Part shown: one piece after another, positions 56,791-63,317 of the stretch
How the letters are laid out: each line of letters opens with the position of its first letter
How positions within the stretch are numbered: position 1 is the stretch's first letter
Notes under the pieces: model-generated
What the model was told of the DNA's origin: nothing
The model's database searches: none
Seen by the model: the letters and a program-made list of their open reading frames with translations, nothing else
Made by a program: the position numbers and the translations under genes
DNA from: Caulobacter sp.
GTDB lineage: Bacteria; Pseudomonadota; Alphaproteobacteria; Caulobacterales; Caulobacteraceae
DNA length: 64,000 bases
Direction of reading: 5' to 3'
Assembly: GCF_017744445.1 (NCBI RefSeq)
Contig: NZ_JAGIBH010000001.1
Span: 260,178 to 324,177 of the forward strand

Positions 56791-57249
56791 TCAGCCCGCG
56801 ACCGGAAAAACTCGGGTCTGCTTGACCACGCCATAGGCAAAACTGGTGTCGATCGAGGCGATGCCGGGGATAGCGTGCAGCCTGCGCCGCATGAAGTCCT
56901 CGTAGCCTTCCAGACTGTCGACGATAACGCGCAGCAGGTAGTCGTCGCTCCCCGCCAGCAGGAAGCAGTCCTGGATCTGGTCGATACGCGCCACCGCCGC
57001 CTCGAAGCCGGTGATCAGGTCCTGGCTGGGGCTGTTCAGGCGCACCCGCACGAAGACGGTGATCGGCAGGCCATAGGCCTTCTGGTCGACGAGCGCGGTG
57101 TAGCCAGTGATCACGCCGGCGGTTTCCAGATTGCGCACCCGGCGCAGGCAGGGCGAGGGCGACAGGTTCACCCGCTCGGCCAGCTCCTGGTTGGTCAGCC
57201 GGCCGTCCCTCTGCAGCTCGCGGATGATCTGGCGGTCTTTAGCGTCCAC
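56791..57249 (-). CDS. Lrp/AsnC-family regulator, likely for methionine gamma-lyase
   Basis: A 152-residue regulator with the HTH NQELAERVNLSPSPCLRRVRNLE and a RAM domain (DCFLLAGSDDYLLRVIV). I use a GTG start at 57249: an AAGGAGC ribosome binding site sits six bases upstream, while the longer frame to 57306 has none. It is divergent from methionine gamma-lyase, with two GCAGA-type palindromes between them, as known for MdeR-type control of mdeA in Pseudomonas. Confidence 0.92.
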   Translation of the reverse strand: MDAKDRQIIRELQRDGRLTNQELAERVNLSPSPCLRRVRNLETAGVITGYTALVDQKAYGLPITVFVRVRLNSPSQDLITGFEAAVARIDQIQDCFLLAGSDDYLLRVIVDSLEGYEDFMRRRLHAIPGIASIDTSFAYGVVKQTRVFPVAG

Positions 57250-57262
57250 GGGCGCTCCTTGA

Positions 57263-57304
57263 GCAGAATCTGCCAAAACTGGAGCCCTGTGTAGCAGACT
57301 TCGC
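57263..57304. promoter_or_regulatory. Two GCAGA sites, probable Lrp-type operators
   Basis: GCAGA-A-TCTGC (57263-57273) is a perfect palindrome. GCAGACTTCGC (57294-57304) is a weaker copy starting exactly 31 bp later. Both lie between the divergent Lrp-type regulator and methionine gamma-lyase genes. Confidence 0.6.
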
Positions 57305-57356
57305 AATCTATCACGTCCGGGCCTGCGCCACTGTCATCTCAAATAGGGAGTGACAC

Positions 57357-58559
57357 ATGCGTAGCGACAACGGCGGCTTTTCCACGCGGGCGATTCACGC
57401 GGGCTACGATCCGGCCGACGAGCAGGGCGCGCTGACGCCGCCGGTGCACCTGACCTCGACCTTCGCGTTCGAGAGCGCCGAGGCCGGCGGCGAGATGTTC
57501 GCCGGGCAGCGGGCCGGTCACTTCTATTCGCGGATCTCCAACCCGACGACCGATCTGCTGGAGCGCCGCATGGCCAGCCTGGAAGGGGCGGAGGCCGCCG
57601 TCGCCACCGCCTCGGGCATGGGGGCGATCACCGCGGTGCTGTGGAGCTTCCTGCAGGCCGGGGACGAGGTGATCACCGACCAGACCCTGTACGGCTGCAC
57701 CTTCGCCTTCCTGCGCGATGGTCTCTCCCGGTTCGGCGTCACGGTGCGCCAGGTGGACATGACCCGGCCGGAACTTCTGGCCGAGGCCATCTCGGGCAAG
57801 ACCCGGATCGTCTATTTCGAAACCCCGGCCAATCCGAACATGCGCCTGGTGGACATCGCCGCGATCAGCGCGATCGCGCACGAGAGGGGCGCCAAGGTGG
57901 TGGTCGACAACACCTACGCCACGCCAGTGCTGACCCGGCCGATCGCCCTGGGGGCGGACATGGTCGTGCACTCGGCCACCAAATATCTGGGCGGCCACGG
58001 CGACCTGGTGGGCGGTATCGCCGTCGGCGGGGTCGAGGACATGGCCCGCGTGCGCCTGGTGGGCGTCAAGGACATGACCGGCGCGGTGATGTCGCCGTTC
58101 ACGGCCTTCCTGGTGCTTCGGGGGCTGAAGACCCTGTCGCTGCGCATGGCGCGTCACGGCCAGAACGGCGAGGCGGTGGCGCGGTGGCTGGCGGCGCATC
58201 CGGGCGTCGAGCGGGTCTACTATCCTGGCCTGGACAGCTTCCCGCAGCGTGACCTGGCTGCTCGGCAGATGGCGGGCGGCGGCGGCATGATCGCCTTCGA
58301 GCTGAAGGGCGGCCACGCGGCGGGCGTGGCGATGATGAACCGCCTGACGATGATCCGTCGGGCCGTGTCGCTGGGGGATGCCGAGACGCTGATCCAGCAC
58401 CCGGCCAGCATGACCCACTCGACCTATGCGCCGCAGGAGCGGGCGGCGGCGGGGATTGGCGAGGGGCTGGTGCGGCTGTCTGTGGGGCTGGAGGAGGTGG
58501 AGGATATTCTGGGGGATTTGGAGGGGGCGTTGGAGCGGGTGGCGGAGGTGGTGGCCTAG
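57357..58559 (+). CDS. mdeA: Methionine gamma-lyase
   Basis: A 400-residue PLP enzyme of the Cys/Met metabolism family. It splits L-methionine into methanethiol, 2-oxobutyrate and ammonia. The PLP Lys is K209 in HSATKYLGGHGD. The key mark is Y112-G-C114 in DQTLYGCTFAF: a Cys here separates methionine gamma-lyases from cystathionine gamma-synthases and beta-lyases, and Tyr112/Cys114/Lys209 fall two positions from Tyr114/Cys116/Lys211 of the Pseudomonas putida enzyme. Other family residues, such as YSRISNPT, are present. Regulated by the divergent Lrp-type protein. Confidence 0.92.
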   Translation: MRSDNGGFSTRAIHAGYDPADEQGALTPPVHLTSTFAFESAEAGGEMFAGQRAGHFYSRISNPTTDLLERRMASLEGAEAAVATASGMGAITAVLWSFLQAGDEVITDQTLYGCTFAFLRDGLSRFGVTVRQVDMTRPELLAEAISGKTRIVYFETPANPNMRLVDIAAISAIAHERGAKVVVDNTYATPVLTRPIALGADMVVHSATKYLGGHGDLVGGIAVGGVEDMARVRLVGVKDMTGAVMSPFTAFLVLRGLKTLSLRMARHGQNGEAVARWLAAHPGVERVYYPGLDSFPQRDLAARQMAGGGGMIAFELKGGHAAGVAMMNRLTMIRRAVSLGDAETLIQHPASMTHSTYAPQERAAAGIGEGLVRLSVGLEEVEDILGDLEGALERVAEVVA

Positions 58560-58575
58560 GCCGAGCGAGATGCAT

Positions 58576-58709
58576 CTCTCCTCCCCCTTTTGGGGGAGGG
58601 GGACCGGCGAAGCTGGTGGAGGGGCCAGCGCCGGCCGACTCATGACCAGCCCCCTCCGTCACGCCACGCTGAGCGGGCGCGCCACCTCCCCCAAGAGGGG
58701 GAGGAGAGG
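58576..58709. repeat. Intergenic palindromic repeat, family D, copy 4
   Basis: Ends CTCTCCTCCCCCTTTTGGGG and CCCCCAAGAGGGGGAGGAGAGG, with an inner inverted GGAGGGGCC and AGCCCCCTCC. It lies between the convergent methionine gamma-lyase and glucokinase-like genes. Confidence 0.85.
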
Positions 58710-58730
58710 GGCGGCGCTAGTCCGGGCAGT

Positions 58731-59705
58731 TCAGCAATCCAGAAACTTCACCTCGTCCGCCGAGTACTTCATGTCGCTGGCGCTAAACAGCCCGGACAGT
58801 CCCAGCAAGGTGCACCGCCCCACGGTCAGATAAACCGGCACACCCTGCAGATACGCGCTCATCCGGCCCTTGTCGGAGAACCGCCGCGCGAACGCCGCGT
58901 GGTCCAGCAGGCCGTCGATGCGCTCCATCAAGGGGCTGTTGATATAAACCCCGCCGCGGGCGGCGAACATCAGGGCCGCGTCGCCGGCGAAGGCGCCCAG
59001 CAAGGCGCTGAAGATCGACACCGCCTCGCGAGCCCGCGCGTCGCCGTCGCGGACACGCGACAGGATCACGTCGTCGCTGTCGCCATCTCCACCCAGGGCC
59101 AGGTGGATGTCGACCAGGCCCTGCTGCGACAGGAAATGCTCGGCCGAGACCCGGCCGTACTTGATCTGCAAAGCCGAGAAGACCGGGACCTCGCGCGCCT
59201 CGCCGGGGGTGAAGTCGATGTGGCCGCCTTCGCTGACCACCGGCACCCAGCCGTCGTTGCGATGGGGCGACAGGCCGGCGACGCCAAGGCCCAGGTTGGG
59301 GCCGATCACCGCGATCGGCGCGCTCTTGGCCGGTTTGCCGTCGTGGATCACGGTCATGGCCGAGGGGGCCAGGCGCGGCGCGCCCAGGGCGCAGGCGGCG
59401 AAGTCGTTGAGCAGGGCCACGCGGGGGGTCTTCAGCACCGCCCGCAGCCACGACTGGGTGACGGTGAAGTCGCCGGCCGTCAGGTCTATGGCCCCGTCGA
59501 TCTCCGGACCCGCGCCGCACACCGCCGCCCCGATCAGCTCGCCGTGGCGGCCGTCGGCCAGAACCGCGTTCAGATGCTGCTCCAGCTCGCGCAGCGAGGC
59601 GCAGGCCAGCTCCTGGTGGTCGCGGGGCGGATCGCCGGGACGCACGACGGCCACCGCCAAGTCACGTCCATTCACGTCGGCCAGTAAGACCGATCCCTTA
59701 GCCAT
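58731..59705 (-). CDS. Glucokinase-family protein with degenerate ATP-binding motifs
   Basis: A 324-residue protein with the glucokinase fold. The catalytic Asp segment VALLNDFAACALGAPRL and the substrate segment VVSEGGHIDF are kept. But the N-terminal phosphate motif, which should read like GDIGGTN, is LADVNGRD, and the second phosphate loop, normally GPGTGLG, is IGPNLGLGVAG. Both changes hit ATP-phosphate contacts, so activity is doubtful; a sugar-sensing or regulatory role is possible. A palindromic site lies upstream. Alternatively it is an active kinase with a changed nucleotide loop. Confidence 0.82.
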   Translation of the reverse strand: MAKGSVLLADVNGRDLAVAVVRPGDPPRDHQELACASLRELEQHLNAVLADGRHGELIGAAVCGAGPEIDGAIDLTAGDFTVTQSWLRAVLKTPRVALLNDFAACALGAPRLAPSAMTVIHDGKPAKSAPIAVIGPNLGLGVAGLSPHRNDGWVPVVSEGGHIDFTPGEAREVPVFSALQIKYGRVSAEHFLSQQGLVDIHLALGGDGDSDDVILSRVRDGDARAREAVSIFSALLGAFAGDAALMFAARGGVYINSPLMERIDGLLDHAAFARRFSDKGRMSAYLQGVPVYLTVGRCTLLGLSGLFSASDMKYSADEVKFLDC

Positions 59706-59756
59706 GTCGTTTCCTCGCGTGGCCGGTTCTTTTTAGTCCGGCTTCGGATGATCGTT

Positions 59757-59772
59757 GTTTTACCGGTAACAT
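59757..59772. promoter_or_regulatory. LacI/GntR-type operator candidate upstream of the glucokinase-like gene
   Basis: GTTTTACCGGTAACAT contains the perfect core TTACCGGTAA and differs at two positions from ATGTTACCGGTAACAT, the type of site used by gluconate repressors of the LacI family. It lies 52 bases before the glucokinase-like ATG, and may also serve the divergent PilZ gene. Confidence 0.45.
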
Positions 59773-59929
59773 CGACCCGTAAACAGAAGCTATCACTAGC
59801 GAACAACGTTATGACAAGGTTGTCACGACTGAAACAGGAAACCCGCTTCGAGTTCGAGGCGCGTTAACCTTCACTATAAAAATCTTAAATTTGCACGGGC
59901 GATTAACCGCGCCGTGCGTTTATCCCCCT

Positions 59930-60280
59930 ATGGCGAAGTACGCGTCAGGCGTGGAAGACCGGCGGACAGCCGTCCGTATCCAAACTCAGAGGTCCGGCAA
60001 GATCCTGTGCGGCGCCTTCGCGTGGGATTGCGTCATCCGCGACCTGTCCAGCAACGGCGCGCGCGTGCAGATGCTGTCGAACAGCGCGCCGCCCGGTCAG
60101 GTTCAACTGGTCGATCTGGCCGCGGGCCTGGCTCACGATGTCACCATCGCCTGGCAGCGCGATCGCGAGATCGGCATGCGCATCGTCCGGACCTATGACC
60201 TGCGGGGGCTGACGTCCGCCGCGGCCGGCACGGCCAAGCGCATCTGGCTGCACGCACAGTCCAACCTTTCGACCGGCTGA
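59930..60280 (+). CDS. PilZ-domain protein
   Basis: A 116-residue single PilZ domain. The RxxxR motif (EDRRTAVRIQ) and the D/NxSxxG motif (RDLSSNGARVQ) that together bind cyclic di-GMP are both present. Such stand-alone PilZ proteins act as small c-di-GMP receptors for motility, surface or cell-cycle control. The ATG at 59930 is preferred; 13 upstream codons lack support. Confidence 0.9.
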   Translation: MAKYASGVEDRRTAVRIQTQRSGKILCGAFAWDCVIRDLSSNGARVQMLSNSAPPGQVQLVDLAAGLAHDVTIAWQRDREIGMRIVRTYDLRGLTSAAAGTAKRIWLHAQSNLSTG

Positions 60281-60298
60281 ACTTAACCCCAGAAACGA

Positions 60299-60330
60299 CA
60301 AAGACCTCGGCCCGCCGACCGAGGTCTTTG
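60299..60330. terminator. Bidirectional terminator between PilZ and XRE genes
   Basis: A 12-bp perfect stem CAAAGACCTCGG with CCGAGGTCTTTG and an 8-base loop, T-rich at one end and A-rich at the other, between two convergent genes. Confidence 0.88.
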
Positions 60331-60382
60331 CTACTCGTTGTACTAACCGCGCCTGGGGCGCGGCGGCCGCGTGATGTCCTGT

Positions 60383-60814
60383 TCAGGCGGTCTCGCGAGA
60401 GGCTTCGTCAGCCATCGCGCGCACCAGGTCCAGGACCTGACGGCGGACGCGGCCTCGGCCGATACGCGGGAACACCTCGGCCAGCTCCAGACCTTCCGGG
60501 GTGGTCAGGAATTCCTGGACCACCTTCTCGGCGTGCTGGGTGGCGTCGTCGACTTCCGCGCCGCTCATCGGGTCAGCCAGGCCGTCGAAGAAGAACGACA
60601 CCGGGACCTGCAAGGTCTTGGCGATCTCGTACAGCTTCGAAGCGCTGACGCGGTTGGCGCCGCGTTCGTACTTCTGCACCTGTTGGAAGGTCAGACCCAA
60701 GGAGTCCGCGAGCTGTTCCTGGCTGACGCCAAGCAGCTTGCGACGCATCCGAACCCGACCACCGACGTGCAGGTCGACAGGGTTGGGGCGTCGGCCTTCG
60801 GTTTCTTCGCTCAT
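60383..60814 (-). CDS. XRE-family regulator, PraR-like
   Basis: A 143-residue regulator. The Cro/CI HTH runs over about residues 12-70: VGGRVRMRRKLLGVSQEQLA and LGLTFQQVQKYERGANRVSA, then KTLQVPVSFFFDGL. This wording is the alphaproteobacterial group that includes Rhizobium PraR, which acts on quorum sensing and biofilm genes. The ATG at 60814 has GGAGGCGG upstream; six extra codons to 60832 contain that site and are rejected. It sits next to a LuxI/LuxR locus, which may be meaningful. Confidence 0.9.
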   Translation of the reverse strand: MSEETEGRRPNPVDLHVGGRVRMRRKLLGVSQEQLADSLGLTFQQVQKYERGANRVSASKLYEIAKTLQVPVSFFFDGLADPMSGAEVDDATQHAEKVVQEFLTTPEGLELAEVFPRIGRGRVRRQVLDLVRAMADEASRETA

Positions 60815-61079
60815 ATGATTTTCCGCCTCCAACGGTTGTTCGGGGAAGATGACACGACCGTGACGTCGGTGGAAGCAAGCGAACCCAATACGCGGCGACT
60901 TGTCGCTATGGTTCGGCTTCCTTCCCCGGAACGAGGAGGCTAGTCGCCCGTAAGGCGATTCGCCGCCAACCGAAGCGCGACCTACTTTCGTCAGGCGAGT
61001 ATCGCGGTCGGGAGGCGGCGAAGGTGTGGCTGATCCGCCTCGGAAGGCAACCGGCCAATACGCTCAAAGGCTTACGCCG

Positions 61080-61889
61080 TCAGGCGTTGAGCATTCGGGC
61101 GCGGCCATCCCAGATGCGGCGGGCCTGACCGGTGTTGTCATGCAGGCGGAACAGGGTCTCGGCCGCCAGGGTCTCGTCGCGCTCCTGGCCGGCATTGAGC
61201 TGCGGCGTCATGGCGCGGGTCACCTGGCGCTGCACCGCGGCCAGGTCGCCGAACGCCATCAGGTCCAGCTGGTCGATCTCGTAGCCGACGGGCGACTCCC
61301 GGCAGATCGCTTCCAGCACCCGGTCCAGCAGCACCTGGCTGATCGCGATCTCCGAGCCGGCGACGATGCCGTACTCGTAGGGACGTGGAATGCCGACCAG
61401 GCGGGTGTCGATCGGCGAGTTCAGGATGCCCGGATATAGCTGCATGTCGATCATGCCGACGAAGCGGGTCACGCCGTGGCGCAGGGCCAGCTCGAAGGCG
61501 GCGGCCCAGCACTCGAACACCCGCTCGCCGCGGCCCGCGCCCTTGCGCTTGCGATAGGCCTCGGTGGTGAAGAGACGCGTGGCCTCCCAGACGTCGAGGC
61601 CCTTCTTGGGGCTTTCGCCGGGCGCGATCAGGTGCGCGAACTTGTCGGCCAGCATGCAGCGGTCGTCGGTCGGTCTTAAACGAAGCCCGACCTCCAGCTC
61701 CATCTCGTCGTTGAAGCCCAAGAGGTAGATGGCGCGGTGGTCGTCGTAGTCGTCGACCTCGCCGCCGTCGAGCACGACCAGGTCGACCCAGCCGTTCTTC
61801 TCGACGCACTGGCGACGACGTTCTTCGTGCATGGCCCATAGCTGCGGACCGTACAGATGGCGGTTCTCGGAAGTGATGATGTGGATCAT
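61080..61889 (-). CDS. LuxI-family N-acyl-homoserine lactone synthase
   Basis: A 269-residue autoinducer synthase, which joins S-adenosylmethionine with an acyl group to make an acyl-homoserine lactone. Conserved LuxI residues are present: R24, W34 (KNGWVDL), the acidic pair near D46/D49 (GEVDDYDDHRAIYLL), R70 and E102/R105 in VWEATRLF. The residue matching F28 of EsaI is Cys. The EVDxYDD-IYLL wording resembles the BjaI/RpaI branch, whose members use acyl- or aryl-CoA, so an unusual signal is possible. The C-terminal ~60 residues are longer than usual. The ATG at 61889 begins the family's MIHIIT pattern; a long upstream extension is rejected. A lux-box-like repeat lies 64 bases upstream. Confidence 0.92.
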   Translation of the reverse strand: MIHIITSENRHLYGPQLWAMHEERRRQCVEKNGWVDLVVLDGGEVDDYDDHRAIYLLGFNDEMELEVGLRLRPTDDRCMLADKFAHLIAPGESPKKGLDVWEATRLFTTEAYRKRKGAGRGERVFECWAAAFELALRHGVTRFVGMIDMQLYPGILNSPIDTRLVGIPRPYEYGIVAGSEIAISQVLLDRVLEAICRESPVGYEIDQLDLMAFGDLAAVQRQVTRAMTPQLNAGQERDETLAAETLFRLHDNTGQARRIWDGRARMLNA

Positions 61890-61952
61890 GGCCGGCCCCC
61901 AGCAGGCGGAATGGACGGCCTGGATTAAGAGACATGATCCGGGAAAAGCGCG

Positions 61953-61970
61953 ATAGGCCAAACGGCCTAT
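61953..61970. promoter_or_regulatory. lux-box-like inverted repeat
   Basis: ATAGGCC-AAAC-GGCCTAT, a perfect 18-bp inverted repeat with 7-bp arms, lies midway between the divergent luxI-type and Mpo1-like genes (63 bases from each start). Its size and place fit a LuxR-type operator. Confidence 0.75.
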
Positions 61971-62033
61971 GGTCTCCTTCATTCCCCCGCGTGAAGCTTG
62001 CCATGGCGTCGGTTGGGGATCAGCATCGGAGGC

Positions 62034-62348
62034 ATGAGCACCGCTACAGAAGAGCGCTACCGCACCTTCGCGGCCTTCTATCCGTTCTACCTGACCGAAC
62101 ACGTCAATCCGGTCAGCCGGCGGCTGCACGTGATCGGCACCAGCCTGGTGATCGTCTGCCTGACGCTGGGCTTCGTGAGGGACTGGCGGTTCTTCGTGGC
62201 CGCGCCCCTGGTCGGCTACGGCTTCGCCTGGATCGGCCACTTCGTGTTCGAGAAGAACCGACCGGCGACGTTCAAATACCCGCTCTACAGCCTGATGGGG
62301 GACTTCCGGCTGTGGTTCGAGGTGGTGACGGCGCGGCGGAAGTTCTGA
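62034..62348 (+). CDS. Mpo1-like (DUF962) small membrane protein
   Basis: A 104-residue protein. The pattern ERYRTFAAFYPFYLTEHVNP, RRLHVIGT and FAWIGHFVFEKNRPATF matches the prokaryotic DUF962 family, related to yeast Mpo1, which oxidises 2-hydroxy fatty acids and has conserved His. Two membrane segments are likely. The ATG is 1 base behind GGAGG, which is too close for a normal ribosome binding site, so a TTG start at 62013 or 61998 may be used. It shares a promoter gap with luxI and sits inside the quorum-sensing locus. Confidence 0.85.
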   Translation: MSTATEERYRTFAAFYPFYLTEHVNPVSRRLHVIGTSLVIVCLTLGFVRDWRFFVAAPLVGYGFAWIGHFVFEKNRPATFKYPLYSLMGDFRLWFEVVTARRKF

Positions 62349-62351
62349 AAT

Positions 62352-62487
62352 CCCCAGTCCGTCTTCCCGGCGAAAGCCGGGACCCAGATCTCATGGCTCC
62401 GGAGTTGATTGGATTGGCGCGGCGATTTTAGAACCCGCCCCAGCGCTCTTCCATCTGGGCCCCGGCTTTCGCCGGGGAAACGGGATG
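62352..62487. repeat. Intergenic palindromic repeat, family C, copy 2
   Basis: End hairpins CCCGGC-GAAA-GCCGGG and CCCCGGC-TTTC-GCCGGGG, with GACCCAGAT and ATCTGGGCCC inside. It fills the gap between the convergent Mpo1-like and luxR-type genes. Confidence 0.85.
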
Positions 62488-62488
62488 G

Positions 62489-63217
62489 CTAGAGCTTGCT
62501 GAACAGCCCCAGCTCGCCGGCCTTCAGCACCGCTTCCTGGCGCTTGACCACGCCCAGGCGCTTCTTGGCGGCCTCGATGTGGTGGTGGACCGTGCGGGGC
62601 GACAGTTCGAGGATCGCGCCGATCTCCCAGTCGGTCTTGCCGCGGCTGGCCCAGTACAGGCACTGGGCCTGGCGCTCGGAGATGATCCCGTAGTCGGGAT
62701 TGTCGTCCTGCATTTCCCAGTGCTTGAGCATGATGGTGCCGAACACCGTGGCCAGGCTGTCGACCACCGCGCGCGAGGTCGGGTCGGTGTCGCGGGCCTC
62801 GGTGGACATGCGGATCAGCACCTCCTGGCCGGCGGGGCCGAAGACGCGCACGACATAGCCGTCGTTCATCCCCAGGTCCGAGGCCTCGCCCCACATCGAC
62901 TGGGCGCGACCGTCGCCCAGCGGCTTGGCGTCGGTCCAGGCGAACGAGCGGGGGGACTTGAGCAGCAGTTTGACGCAGGGATCGTGCACCACGTAGCGCT
63001 CGCCCCAGTAGCGTTGGTCCCAGACGTCGAAGTCCTGGCGACTGAGCGTCGGCGGCTCCTTGCCGTAGTGCTCGGCATTGACCAGCGTGGCGCAGAACTT
63101 GTCATAGCCGAAGGCGGCGATGGCTTGCGCGAAATGCGTCTCGACCTCCTGGGCCGAGCCCAGGTGAGGCGCCTGGCTCAGAAAGGCCCAGGCCTGTTGT
63201 TCAGCCGTGTTCAGCAC
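62489..63217 (-). CDS. LuxR-type quorum-sensing regulator
   Basis: A 242-residue receptor-regulator. The N-terminal autoinducer-binding domain has the key TraR residues W66, Y70, D79, P80 and W94 and Gly near 120, so it should bind an acyl-homoserine lactone. The C-terminal LuxR HTH (ISERQAQCLYWASRGKTDWEIGAILELSPRTVHHHI) keeps the Leu and Gly marks (L187, G193), but the usual Glu is Gln at 183. It is near the luxI-type gene, separated by the Mpo1-like gene, and is very likely its partner. A palindrome lies in its promoter. Confidence 0.93.
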   Translation of the reverse strand: MLNTAEQQAWAFLSQAPHLGSAQEVETHFAQAIAAFGYDKFCATLVNAEHYGKEPPTLSRQDFDVWDQRYWGERYVVHDPCVKLLLKSPRSFAWTDAKPLGDGRAQSMWGEASDLGMNDGYVVRVFGPAGQEVLIRMSTEARDTDPTSRAVVDSLATVFGTIMLKHWEMQDDNPDYGIISERQAQCLYWASRGKTDWEIGAILELSPRTVHHHIEAAKKRLGVVKRQEAVLKAGELGLFSKL

Positions 63218-63228
63218 GCGTCTGGTTA

Positions 63229-63244
63229 CTCCGCACTCGCGGAG
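63229..63244. promoter_or_regulatory. Inverted repeat in luxR promoter
   Basis: CTCCGC-ACTC-GCGGAG, perfect 6-bp arms with a 4-base spacer, 11 bases before the luxR-type ATG. The sequence differs from the lux-box-like site, so if it is an operator it may serve another protein. Confidence 0.3.
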
Positions 63245-63317
63245 CGCAGGCTATTCGCGGATGCGAGGCGGCCGCAAGCGTCTACGCTCCCGGGTAGAGC
63301 GACCAAGCGTCGCGGTA

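Noticed and set aside
61890..62240. Long N-terminal extension of the luxI-type gene
   Set aside because: It runs across the divergent promoter and the lux-box-like site and has no LuxI character.
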